The notes below the pieces were generated by a model that saw only the letters and a list, made by a program, of their open reading frames with translations, did no database searches and was not told the DNA's origin. Shown in pieces: positions 34,996 to 43,737 of a DNA stretch of 64,000 bases. Positions within the stretch are counted from its first letter, which is position 1. Each line of letters starts with the position of its first letter. Origin of the DNA: Martinezella tropici (GTDB taxonomy: Bacteria > Pseudomonadota > Alphaproteobacteria > Rhizobiales > Rhizobiaceae); contig JUHI01000005.1 in assembly GCA_000799755.1 (NCBI GenBank), positions 310,001 to 374,000 of the forward strand, given 5' to 3'. Position numbers and translations under genes: made by a program.

Positions 34996-35916
34996 ATGCA
35001 CAAAATGAATAATATTGCCGCCTCGGACCTCAATCTTCTGCTTGTTCTGGAGGCATTGTTGGAGGAACGCCATGTCTCACGCGCCGCCCTGCGGCTCAAC
35101 CGCTCGCAACCGGCCGTCAGCCACGCTCTGGCGAGGCTGAGAGATATCTTCAACGATCCGTTGTTGGTCAGAGGCAATGATGGGATGCAGCCGACCGCCC
35201 GCGCACTTCAGCTTGCCCAGCCGCTGTCGGAAGCCCTTGCGCTCGTGCGCTCCATGGTGGAGCAGCCGCTATTCGATGTCAGGCAGACCGAGCGCCTTTT
35301 CCGCTTGTCGCTCTCCGATTACGGCGCCGCCATCCTCTTGCCGGCCCTCGTCTCCCGGTTGAGGCAAAACGCCCCTCTCGTCGACATCATCGTCGTCTCC
35401 TATGGCAGGGACAGGGCTCTTGCCGCCCTGTCGGATGGCGAGATCGACCTTGCCGTCGGCGTCTATCCGACATTGAAGCAGCCAAGCCATCGCGATCTCA
35501 ACAGCACGCTGCTGTTCGAAGAGAGCTTCGCCTGTCTCATCGATGACAAGTCCGCACATGGACCTCTGGATCTTGCCGCCTATCTGTCTCGGCCGCATGT
35601 TCAGGTTTCCGTCGCGCTGCAGGACAACAGCGAGATCGACACGGCGCTCTTGCGGCTAGGCCACAAGCGCCGGATTGCCGTTCAGATTCCGCATTGGTCG
35701 ACCGCGCCCGACCTCGTGCGTGGCACAGACCTCATATTGACCGCGGCACGACGCAGCATAGACCAGTTGTCGGGCCGGGATCTTCTATGTCTTGAGGTAC
35801 CTTTCGCTTTGCCTGGCTTTCCCTTCGTCCAGACCTGGCATCGCCGTCGCGACCGGGACGCAGCGCATCGCTGGCTGCGCGGGCAGATCGAGGAATTGAT
35901 GCGACAGCCGGCATGA
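34996..35916 (+). CDS. LysR family transcriptional regulator
   Basis: 306 residues. The N-terminal winged helix is clear (LNLLLVLEALLEERHVSRAA, LRLNRSQPAVSHALARLRD), followed by a periplasmic-binding-like effector domain. It resembles the NodD/NahR-type branch (DPLLVRGNDGMQPTARAL). Divergent from the VOC gene with a 73-nt shared control region, the classic LysR arrangement, so the VOC gene is a likely target. Confidence 0.92.
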   Translation: MHKMNNIAASDLNLLLVLEALLEERHVSRAALRLNRSQPAVSHALARLRDIFNDPLLVRGNDGMQPTARALQLAQPLSEALALVRSMVEQPLFDVRQTERLFRLSLSDYGAAILLPALVSRLRQNAPLVDIIVVSYGRDRALAALSDGEIDLAVGVYPTLKQPSHRDLNSTLLFEESFACLIDDKSAHGPLDLAAYLSRPHVQVSVALQDNSEIDTALLRLGHKRRIAVQIPHWSTAPDLVRGTDLILTAARRSIDQLSGRDLLCLEVPFALPGFPFVQTWHRRRDRDAAHRWLRGQIEELMRQPA

Positions 35917-35926
35917 TCGCAAGCAC

Positions 35927-37261
35927 TTACCTTGGAATGATCGGCTTGCCGTCCTTTATCGCAGCGCGCAGGTCCAGCGCCTTGTAGAATCTTGGGTTGA
36001 TCAGCAGCGCTTGGTCCAGGTCTGCAAGCGCGTCATCGGTTCGACCTGCTTTCTGGAAAGCGACCGCACGGCCGTAATACGTCTCCTCGTCAGCGAGGTT
36101 CATTTCAATGGCTTGGTCGAAGTCGGAGATAGCCTCACCATATTTCCTCATCAGCAGGAGGACCAAGCCGCGATTATGTCGGGCCGACCTTTGCCTGGGA
36201 TTCAGTTTCAAGGCACGATCAAAGTCTGCCACGGCCCTATCCAGTTGGCCGTCCCGGCGGTAGAGCTCGCCACGATTGTTATAGTTGTCGGCATTGTTCG
36301 GGTTGAGCTCAAGAGCCGCGTTCAGGTCTTCAAACGCTCCATTGAAATCTCCAAGCCGATAGCGCGTGAAGCCACGTCCGCCGAGGGCCACGTCGTCACG
36401 CGGATTGAGCGCAAGTGCCTTGTCGAAACTGGCGATCGCCACCTCGACCTTGCCGCTCTCCGATTGAGCAACACCAAGGTTGCGATAAGACTCGGCGCCG
36501 TTCGGATTAAGTTCGATAGCTCGGTTGAAGTCGGCTATCGCCCTCTCAAAATCACGTTTCAAACCATAAGCGCCGCCTCTCATGTAGGCACCGCCTCTCA
36601 GGTTGAACGACTGGGCGTTCTTACCGTCCAGCCTGATCGCCTCATTGATATCGGCAATCCCTTGCTCGATATCGCCATTGTTTACACGTGCCGAACCACG
36701 GTTCCGATAAACTCCGGCATTCTCCGGCTCAAGGCGCAAGGCAGCATCGTAGTCGGCGATGGCACGCTCGAACTTGCCTTGCATCGCATAGGCCGAGCCT
36801 CGTGAATTGTATGAAATCGCCGTGGGACCGCGTGCAATTGCTTCGGTGAAATCGGCAATCCCCTTTTCAAAATCGCCGGTTTCCACATAGGCTACGCCGC
36901 GCCCTTGATAGACCTGCATACTGGAGGCGCCCCGCTTCAGCGCCTCGTTGAGGTCGGCCAGGCCGCGTGCGAAATCGCCCGATTTGACATAGGTCAGACC
37001 GCGATTTTGATAGGCCGTCGCGCTGTGGGGCAGCAATCTGATGACAGTCGTAAAATCGTCGATCGCTTCTTTGAATTTGCCGTCCAATTGATAAATATTG
37101 CCGCGCTCATTGTAAGCGATGGCATTGTGGGGGTCGAGGCGGATGGCCCTGCTGAAATCCTCGATCGTGCGCTGCGGCCCTCCGGCACGCTGGCTGTCTT
37201 CGGCGTTAGCGGAGCCGGACAGGAGAGCCAGGATGATAATTGTGGCGACTACAGCTTTCAT
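35927..37261 (-). CDS. exported tetratricopeptide-repeat protein
   Basis: 444 residues. Signal peptide MKAVVATIIILALLSGSANA, then about 12 tandem 34-residue TPR units with repeats of the form AYxNRGxxYxxxGDFxxAIADF, filling the whole mature protein. Periplasmic protein-interaction scaffold; partner unknown. ATG 37261 has GAGG 9 nt upstream; GTG 37267 is also in frame. Third gene of the operon headed by the autotransporter at 41037, 100 nt after the IalB-like gene, suggesting a role in assembling or anchoring these surface proteins. Confidence 0.9.
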   Translation of the reverse strand: MKAVVATIIILALLSGSANAEDSQRAGGPQRTIEDFSRAIRLDPHNAIAYNERGNIYQLDGKFKEAIDDFTTVIRLLPHSATAYQNRGLTYVKSGDFARGLADLNEALKRGASSMQVYQGRGVAYVETGDFEKGIADFTEAIARGPTAISYNSRGSAYAMQGKFERAIADYDAALRLEPENAGVYRNRGSARVNNGDIEQGIADINEAIRLDGKNAQSFNLRGGAYMRGGAYGLKRDFERAIADFNRAIELNPNGAESYRNLGVAQSESGKVEVAIASFDKALALNPRDDVALGGRGFTRYRLGDFNGAFEDLNAALELNPNNADNYNNRGELYRRDGQLDRAVADFDRALKLNPRQRSARHNRGLVLLLMRKYGEAISDFDQAIEMNLADEETYYGRAVAFQKAGRTDDALADLDQALLINPRFYKALDLRAAIKDGKPIIPR

Positions 37262-37360
37262 GGCCACCAGCCTCGTCTGTTGGCAAAGATATCATATCGT
37301 TTGACGGGCCCAATGACTACGGCCCCTGTCATCGAGCCTGCGACAGACGCAGCAAACAGC

Positions 37361-37900
37361 TTACTTCTTCGATGAAAGCGCGATCGTTCTGTCCAATGCG
37401 GCGGCAAAGCCTTTCAGGGATACCGAAAACGCCACTTCATTCTCGCTATCGCTCGCAAAAGCAACGAGCTTTAACATTTTGCCGCCGCGCAACGACTTGA
37501 CCGTCGGTTCCGTGAAAGACAGTTGGACAATGCAGCCCGCAGGCAGGCAGGTGCGAAAACGCGAGGGCTTGGCACCTTTGGCATCATCGACGCCAAAGCT
37601 GATGCCCTTGTCCAGATAGAGGCCGAAGGGCAAGGCGACATTGCCCTGCACGCCGCCTGCCTCCGACGGCCGCAATTCGACAGTCAAGATATTCTGCCCG
37701 CTCTTATGGAACTGCCGTTGCGATAACATGCAGCGTCTTTCATTCCCGATGCCGGCACAGGCGACACTCCAATCTTCGTAGGTTTCCGAAAGCGACGATG
37801 GTGCGGTAGTCGCACCATTGTCAGCATCTTGTGCGTGAAGCGATCCGATGGCGAGAAGGCTCGCCATCGGTACCCAGCAAATGAAGCCAACCCTACGCAT
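37361..37900 (-). CDS. invasion-associated locus B (IalB) family protein
   Basis: 179 residues with a signal peptide (MRRVGFICWVPMASLLAIGS, cleavage at LHA). The IalB pattern is present: EDWSVACAG near the N-terminus, two cysteine pairs (VACAG/RRCML and RTCLPAGCIVQL). In Bartonella IalB assists erythrocyte entry; in other alphaproteobacteria the role is unknown. The ATG overlaps the stop of the autotransporter gene (TGATG), so the two are translated together. Confidence 0.85.
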   Translation of the reverse strand: MRRVGFICWVPMASLLAIGSLHAQDADNGATTAPSSLSETYEDWSVACAGIGNERRCMLSQRQFHKSGQNILTVELRPSEAGGVQGNVALPFGLYLDKGISFGVDDAKGAKPSRFRTCLPAGCIVQLSFTEPTVKSLRGGKMLKLVAFASDSENEVAFSVSLKGFAAALDRTIALSSKK

Positions 37901-40900
37901 CAGAACCGGACATTGAGCTTGGCATCAATGCCGTTCTGCCGGGAACCGGAACCGAACTGTCCCGTATAGGTAAAGCCGAGATTGGCGTTCCTGCTGAGGG
38001 CAAAGTCGAGGCCGGCTTCGACGACAGCCGCATTCTCGGCAATCGGCGTGCCTGCAACAGAAAATGCGTTGCCGGTCGAAAAGCCAAGCGTGGAATTAGG
38101 CGTGGCATCGCCGTAGGCATGCTGCCAGCCGACCATGCCGCGCATCTTCGTATCGACCCCGCCAAGGGTCAGTGCCGTCGAGGCACGCAGACCGAGTGTG
38201 GTAAACGTCGTGTCGCTCGTATCGCTGCGGCCCGACAGCGCCGCCGCGGCCCCGTGTTCGACGAAGCTGTCGGTATGAAGGCTCACATAGGCAAGGTTTG
38301 CGAACGGCTCGATGGCAACGGGCGCCATATCGATGCGGTAACCGAGCTCGCCGAATGCCTGGAAGGTGCCGGCATCGTAATCGGCCTTCAACCGGTCTCG
38401 GAAACCGGGAAATGCCACCGTTCTGCTCGTGTCGATGGAATGCCATGTATAGGCAACGCCCGAGCGCACTGCGAGGTCACCCCAGCGGCCGCCACCGTAA
38501 ATTCCGAGATGGTAATTGTCACTGCTTCCATGTGACAAGCGACTATCCACATCGAAACTGGACCGGCTGTAGCCGGCCAGGATGCCGACGCGCACACTCT
38601 CTGCGACGGCGGCATCGAAACCGGTGACAAAGCCGCCGGCGGATTGATCGAGGCGACCGGAATTGCGGTTGCCATCGATGCTGCTCCACGAGCCGAATGC
38701 CTGCCCCCAGGCAACGACCGGCTGCGGTTCGATGGTGGCCGCGGCAATTGCACCGACTGCCGCCGTCGCCGGCTTGTCCTCCGGCCCATAGGCGAGAACT
38801 GGAACCTTTGGCGCACCGACATCATCGAAAGCGGCACGGATACGGTCGTTGACGGCGTTGCGCAGCAAGCCGCTGTCATTGACGAGTGCGGTCTGCGCAG
38901 CCGAATGGATCTCACCGGACAGCAGGTTGAAGGCGCCGCGTGCCTCGTCGGCATCCAACGGCAGAAGAGCATTGTAAAGCCCGAGCGCTGGGCCGTTCTG
39001 GCTAAGCGTGTTGAGCGCCAGGGCAACATCGCGCTGATTGCCCGTCACGGCCACGCCATTGAAGACCTGAGGTGCCGGTTTGCCTGCATTGGGGTTCTCG
39101 CCCGTGCCCGGATTGGGCTCGTTCGGTTCCGGTTCGTTCGGCTTGGGCTCGTTCGGCCTGGGTTCGTTGGGATTAGGGCCCGTGCTCTTCACCGCAATCT
39201 TGAGGTCGACCTGCTTTTCCTTCTGGTCGAGCGCCACATCAAGGAAGGCGGATTTCGAGACCGCTTGGGCGAACTGCCCTTCGATGCCGCGCTCGGCGGT
39301 CAGGATCGTGTAGGTTTGCCCGTTCTGGTAGCTGGTGGCGGCGTCGAGCGCGGTCACGTGGACATCGACGCCGCTGCGGATCGTTGCCGTGCCGCTGCGC
39401 GCCACGCCGCCATCGACAATCTTGACATCGATCCTGTCGGCGCTGCCATTGCCGGCGATATCGGCTTCGTAGATGGAGCCGCCTGCCATCTCCAGTTCAC
39501 CTGCGATCGTGAGGACGCCCGTCGAATTGTTGCCGGGGGCAATAACGGCCTTCGTGTCGATAAACGTATCGCCAACCGTGCCGGAACCACCGAGCCTGCC
39601 AAAGGCTGCCGACGTCTGATTGCCCATGCGGTTCAGGTTTTCGCCCCAGACGATGACGGAGTTGGTGTAGGTCTTGCCGCCAAACGCGTTTGTCTGAATG
39701 CGCCCCGCCTCACCGTCGACGATCAGCGTACCATCCTTCACGTCGAACTTGGTGGTGCTGTAGCGCAGCGCGTCGTTTACGTTGCCGTCATTGTCGGTCG
39801 TGTCGAGATTGCCCTTCAGGACGAGCTTACCGCCGTCGACGTTGACGTTGCCGTTGAATTTCGTCAGGTCGCCGCTGAGGATCGTTTCACCGGCCAGACT
39901 GTTGATGGTCCCCTTACCGCCGATCGTGTTGGCAAAGTCATAGCCGGCATTGGTATGATTGAAATTGAGGTGGCCGTCGCCCGCACCGAACGTGATGGCG
40001 GCCGATGGATCGACGATCCCTGCCATCTGGGCCTCCAGCGCGGTCACGCCGCCGACACGCGAATGTTCGACCTTGCCGCCGATCGTCAGGCTTCCCATAC
40101 CTTCTTGGATGAAATTGCCGGAACCGGAGATGACGATGCTGCCGGCAGACAGCCTGGCGCCGTTGGCGACGGAAAGATTGACACTTCCCTCCTCGCCGAT
40201 CGTCAGTCTGTCGTTGATCTTGAACTCGCTGCCGGCACCATCGACATACATGGTGATGAGATCGACGCTCTCCTGCTCCTGCAGGGTCGCGGTGCCGGTG
40301 GAGACCACAGCACCCTTCTCGATCGTGAAACTGTCGCCGATCATGAATTCGCCCGTGTTGATCCAACGCGAGTTCTGGCCACTCAGCAATACCTTGCCAT
40401 TCTCAAAATCGGCTCTGTTCGAACTGATCAAGCCGCCATCTTCGATAACGACCTCACCGTTGTTGTTCGTAAGAGCTCCGACGGCGACCCCGAGATAGTC
40501 GGCTGTCAGCGTAGACCCGGCGCCACGCACGAAAAGCTTGCCATCGCCCTCCATCAGAGCGCCGACATAGACATCTTTGCCCGAGACCCTACCGCCATTC
40601 TCGATCGTCAGGGTCGCCTTGCCCCCGTAGATACCATTGCCGAAACCGCCGATGAACAGCTCGCGCGCGCCCCTCGGATCGGGGTTGACGATATCCCAGC
40701 TTGAGCCGGGACCGGAGACAATGACGGCACCGACCGAATTTCGGCTGTCGGCGATATAGCCCGAGGTGCTCTTAACGGCAGCCCCGTCCTTGATTGTCAA
40801 GGTCGCGCCCCCGGCCCCGCCGCGCACGACAAGCAGGTCGTTGATCGTATGATCCTGATCCCAGGTGGTGTCGGAATTGACCAGCAATCCCGCCGCCTGC

Positions 40901-41037
40901 GCCGCCTGTGGAACGGTGGCCGCACCGGCGAGGATCAGGGAGAGGACGCCGACGCGGGCGAGCATGGTCGAGCTCAGGAGGTTGATCCGCAAACCGTTCG
41001 CGTGGTTGGAAATACTCAATGTCTGCCCCTTTTTCAT
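37900..41037 (-). CDS. autotransporter (type Va) with passenger and beta-barrel domain
   Basis: 1045 residues. A long N-terminal leader (about 48 residues, hydrophobic part ARVGVLSLILAGAATVPQAA), then a glycine/asparagine-rich beta-helical passenger (repeats such as GAVIVSGPGSSWDIVN, TLTIENGGRVSG, and an autotransporter-associated strand block), a proline-rich linker of PNEP repeats near residues 645-665, and a C-terminal ~280-residue beta-barrel ending in aromatic NVRF. Exported to the cell surface. ATG 41037 is used; TTG 41043 is possible. First gene of an operon with the IalB-like and TPR proteins, divergent from a LytS/LytTR pair that may control it. Confidence 0.92.
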   Translation of the reverse strand: MKKGQTLSISNHANGLRINLLSSTMLARVGVLSLILAGAATVPQAAQAAGLLVNSDTTWDQDHTINDLLVVRGGAGGATLTIKDGAAVKSTSGYIADSRNSVGAVIVSGPGSSWDIVNPDPRGARELFIGGFGNGIYGGKATLTIENGGRVSGKDVYVGALMEGDGKLFVRGAGSTLTADYLGVAVGALTNNNGEVVIEDGGLISSNRADFENGKVLLSGQNSRWINTGEFMIGDSFTIEKGAVVSTGTATLQEQESVDLITMYVDGAGSEFKINDRLTIGEEGSVNLSVANGARLSAGSIVISGSGNFIQEGMGSLTIGGKVEHSRVGGVTALEAQMAGIVDPSAAITFGAGDGHLNFNHTNAGYDFANTIGGKGTINSLAGETILSGDLTKFNGNVNVDGGKLVLKGNLDTTDNDGNVNDALRYSTTKFDVKDGTLIVDGEAGRIQTNAFGGKTYTNSVIVWGENLNRMGNQTSAAFGRLGGSGTVGDTFIDTKAVIAPGNNSTGVLTIAGELEMAGGSIYEADIAGNGSADRIDVKIVDGGVARSGTATIRSGVDVHVTALDAATSYQNGQTYTILTAERGIEGQFAQAVSKSAFLDVALDQKEKQVDLKIAVKSTGPNPNEPRPNEPKPNEPEPNEPNPGTGENPNAGKPAPQVFNGVAVTGNQRDVALALNTLSQNGPALGLYNALLPLDADEARGAFNLLSGEIHSAAQTALVNDSGLLRNAVNDRIRAAFDDVGAPKVPVLAYGPEDKPATAAVGAIAAATIEPQPVVAWGQAFGSWSSIDGNRNSGRLDQSAGGFVTGFDAAVAESVRVGILAGYSRSSFDVDSRLSHGSSDNYHLGIYGGGRWGDLAVRSGVAYTWHSIDTSRTVAFPGFRDRLKADYDAGTFQAFGELGYRIDMAPVAIEPFANLAYVSLHTDSFVEHGAAAALSGRSDTSDTTFTTLGLRASTALTLGGVDTKMRGMVGWQHAYGDATPNSTLGFSTGNAFSVAGTPIAENAAVVEAGLDFALSRNANLGFTYTGQFGSGSRQNGIDAKLNVRF
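39100..39174 (-). repeat. PNEP-coding tandem repeat in the autotransporter linker
   Basis: In-frame repeat units coding xPNEP (about 15 nt each, read as PNEPRPNEPKPNEPEPNEP) link the passenger and barrel. Slippage could change its length between strains. Coordinates are approximate. Confidence 0.75.
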
Positions 41038-41136
41038 TTGCAATCATCAGCACACGGTCCCGGCGACTGCCGACCGGGAACACGCAGGTCATGGGGCGCT
41101 ATAGCAAGCCTGATAACGGGGAGAATTCGGCTTTCT

Positions 41137-41207
41137 ACCAACGGCAGATTGCAGCTGCGAAGGGCTGCGACTTTCTGCGAACTGCTTGATTTAGCCGACC
41201 AACGGCA
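41137..41207. promoter_or_regulatory. phased CTGCGA repeats between the autotransporter and LytS genes
   Basis: Three exact CTGCGA copies start at 41155, 41165 and 41175, spaced exactly one helical turn (10 bp) apart. They are flanked by a 10-bp direct repeat ACCAACGGCA at 41137-41146 and 41198-41207. LytTR response regulators bind direct repeats on one DNA face, and the adjacent two-component pair is of that type. Likely site for control of the autotransporter operon, the kinase gene or both. Confidence 0.6.
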
Positions 41208-41243
41208 ATCGACAACTGCTGCCAGGTGAAGGATAAAAGCAGC

Positions 41244-42338
41244 ATGAAACCCAAGGACGCAACGGAATCATTGGATGAGGATGCCTATTTCGCCGGCGTG
41301 CGGCGCGCCACGCTCTGGCTCGTCTTCCTCTATTGGTTCGTGGAGTTCGTCGTCAGCAGCATAATGTGGGGGATCTTGGGGACCGACCCCATCATGTCCG
41401 CACCGGGAAAATTGCTGCTAATGTCCTCAAGCATCGTTCTTTCCTGTGGCATTTCAGCGGCGTTGTTTCGGGTCCGGCACTGGCATATCGCAGCCAAGAT
41501 TATCGTCGGCTTCTCCACCGCCCTTCTCGCCGCCGCTGCCAATGCAGCGATCGATTTCCTGATTTATCTTTATTTCGTCCGCCCCGATCCGATTACCGTC
41601 GACTGGACGAATGTCGGCTACACGCTGATCTACGGCATGGCCGCCTTTCTCGGCTGGTCGTTCTTTTTCGTGGCGTTGATTTACAGTTTCGAGCTGCGCG
41701 AGCGCGAGCGGCGCCTGGCCATCAGCCGCGAGGAAGCCCTTTCGGCGCAGATGCGTGCCCTGCGATATCAAGTCAATCCGCATTTCCTGTTCAACACGCT
41801 GAACTCCATTGCGGGCCTCATCGAGGAGGGATCGAGTGTCGCGGCTGGGCGCATGGTGATGTCTCTTTCCAATTTCTTGCGTACCACGCTGGAGCTCGAC
41901 CCACTGCAGGATGTCAGACTTGCCGACGAACTCGCGCTCCAGGTCGGATATCTGCGCATCGAGGGTGAACGCTATTCCGACCGCATGACGTTGCGGATTG
42001 AGATCGCAAATGGCCTCGAAGAGGCTTTGGTGCCGAGCCTGATCCTGCAGCCGCTGATCGAGAATGCGGTGAAGCACGGCGTCGGCCGTTCTCCACACAA
42101 GGTCGAGATCGTCATCAGCGCGTCAAAGATCGGCCACGCACTCGAGATTTCAGTCGAGAACGACACTGCGGCTGAGACAGAGGGCTCCCGCCACCCCTCC
42201 CCCGGCACGGGTGTCGGCTTGCGAAACGTCGCAGACCGCGTCGCTGCGCGCTTTCCGGGCGTCGGCGCTCTGGTTGCCGGCCTGGTTTCACCCTACCGCT
42301 TCAGGGCGGCAATCACGATGCCGCTGAGGCTGGCATGA
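41244..42338 (+). CDS. LytS/YehU-type sensor histidine kinase
   Basis: 364 residues: four hydrophobic segments (about 25-155), then a His_kinase domain of the LytS type with the phosphorylated histidine in YQVNPHFLFNTLNSIAGLI, and an ATPase domain with ENAVKHG (N box) and GTGVGLRN (G box). No extracytoplasmic sensor domain of size. ATG 41244 follows GAAGGATAAAAGCAGC; GTG 41226 is in frame. Overlaps the response-regulator gene by four bases (ATGA), so they are partners. Confidence 0.92.
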   Translation: MKPKDATESLDEDAYFAGVRRATLWLVFLYWFVEFVVSSIMWGILGTDPIMSAPGKLLLMSSSIVLSCGISAALFRVRHWHIAAKIIVGFSTALLAAAANAAIDFLIYLYFVRPDPITVDWTNVGYTLIYGMAAFLGWSFFFVALIYSFELRERERRLAISREEALSAQMRALRYQVNPHFLFNTLNSIAGLIEEGSSVAAGRMVMSLSNFLRTTLELDPLQDVRLADELALQVGYLRIEGERYSDRMTLRIEIANGLEEALVPSLILQPLIENAVKHGVGRSPHKVEIVISASKIGHALEISVENDTAAETEGSRHPSPGTGVGLRNVADRVAARFPGVGALVAGLVSPYRFRAAITMPLRLA

Positions 42339-43138
42339 GCCACGGACAAATGAAGCCCCTAACGATCCTTGTTGTCGATGACGAACCCCTGGCTAGGCGC
42401 CGGTTGCTTCGTCTCCTCGCAGCAATGGCCGATGCCAAAGTGATCGGCGAGGCGGGCAATGTTCAGCAAGCTAGAAGCCTGATTACCGATCTCGCCCCGG
42501 ATGTGGTGCTGCTCGATATCCAGATGCCGGGCGGTACCGGCTTCGACATTATTGAACGTGTTGACGGCAATACCTCAGCATTCATCTTCGTGACCGCTTT
42601 CGATCACTACGCCCTTCGCGCCTTCAAAGCTGCCGCCATCGACTATCTGACCAAGCCAATCGAACCAAGCCGCCTGCAGGCGGCAATCGATAAAGCCCGC
42701 ACGACAATCGCCGCGCGGACAAGCGCCGAGCGCATCGCGGAACTGAACGAAACCGTGCGATCATTGCGGCAGGCACTGCGAAGACATGAAGCGCAGTCCG
42801 CCGATCTCTGGATCAAGTCGAGGGGAGAATTCATCCGGATAAGCCTCGACCGAGTCGTGCGCTTCCAGGCGGAACGCGACTATGTCCGCATCCATACGGA
42901 AGGCAGGACATACCTACATCATGAAAGCCTCGCTTCGCTCGAACAGCGCCTCGATGCCAAGGAATTTCTTCGGCTGCACCGCAGTTCGATCGTCCGGCGG
43001 GAATGTATTGTCGGCTTTCGGCAAGCTCCTTTTGCCGCTCTTGTCGCGCTGCTTTCCGATGGTAGCGAAATCCGTGTCGGCCGAACCTACTCCCGGCAAA
43101 TCAAGTCAATAGCCGGCGACCGATCTCTCTCGGTATAG
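42335..43138 (+). CDS. LytTR-family response regulator
   Basis: 267 residues: receiver domain (VVDDEPLARRRLLRLLAA, phospho-acceptor Asp in VVLLDIQMPGG, K in YLTKPIE) and a C-terminal LytTR DNA-binding domain (about 165-260, ERDYVRIHTEGRTYLHHESL, FLRLHRSSIV). Coupled to the upstream LytS kinase. Start ATG 42335 gives the overlap; ATG 42350 would also leave the receiver intact. It probably binds the phased repeats at 41155-41180. Confidence 0.93.
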   Translation: MSHGQMKPLTILVVDDEPLARRRLLRLLAAMADAKVIGEAGNVQQARSLITDLAPDVVLLDIQMPGGTGFDIIERVDGNTSAFIFVTAFDHYALRAFKAAAIDYLTKPIEPSRLQAAIDKARTTIAARTSAERIAELNETVRSLRQALRRHEAQSADLWIKSRGEFIRISLDRVVRFQAERDYVRIHTEGRTYLHHESLASLEQRLDAKEFLRLHRSSIVRRECIVGFRQAPFAALVALLSDGSEIRVGRTYSRQIKSIAGDRSLSV

Positions 43139-43220
43139 AGACGACGCGCACACGACTGCCCCTGTGGAACTCTGCCGACCACACTTCACTATTGTTGAGA
43201 GCTCGCAACGCCGATGAAAA

Positions 43221-43254
43221 GAGAAGGATTCGGAGGGAATGCCGAATCCTTCTC
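43221..43254. terminator. strong stem-loop after the LytTR gene
   Basis: GAGAAGGATTCGG and CCGAATCCTTCTC make a perfect 13-bp stem with an 8-nt loop, 82 nt after the response-regulator stop. On the + strand a short mixed GTCTTG follows rather than a T-run; on the - strand TTTT follows. Probable transcription barrier. The rest of the 600-nt gap 43139-43737 has no convincing gene. Confidence 0.55.
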
Positions 43255-43737
43255 GTCTTGATCGGAGGTCAACCGATCGGGGGTGGGCAGCCTCATCGGA
43301 TTGGAAACGACGGGCTGCTGTACCGACACGATTTGGTGCCGGATATCAGCGGATTCGGGACCGGAGAACGCCCCTCATCCGAATTCTTACCTATGCTTGA
43401 CCTCTATATACATACATTCGGTATGTTTGACAACAAGCTTGATGCGGATTAAGTCGTCGACGGGAAAAATTGTTGTTGGCAATTGGCGAGGCATTCATAT
43501 TCCCGCAGCCTTAAGCAATTATCTCAGCGAGGAGATCTGGCGAGTGCGGCACGGGGATGCTAAACGCCACGATCGAGAAGCATGTTTCGACAACCCGGCT
43601 GCCGAAGGCTGTGAGGTCCGGCACATCAGGCTTGCCTCAAGATGCCGGCCCCTGAAATTGAGTTGAAAGCGATTGTGGGCCCTCGACATCTGTGACATGT
43701 CGCGGACGACGATATCGGCAATCGCGCGGAGAATGGG

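Noticed and set aside
38644..40704. 686-codon open frame on the + strand opposite the autotransporter
   Set aside because: Mirror of the repetitive, GC-biased autotransporter gene; no domain or ribosome-binding site.
43283..43666. 127-codon + strand frame in the gap before the GT39 gene
   Set aside because: Runs through the AT-rich promoter-like region with a cysteine-rich, unstructured translation and no ribosome-binding site.
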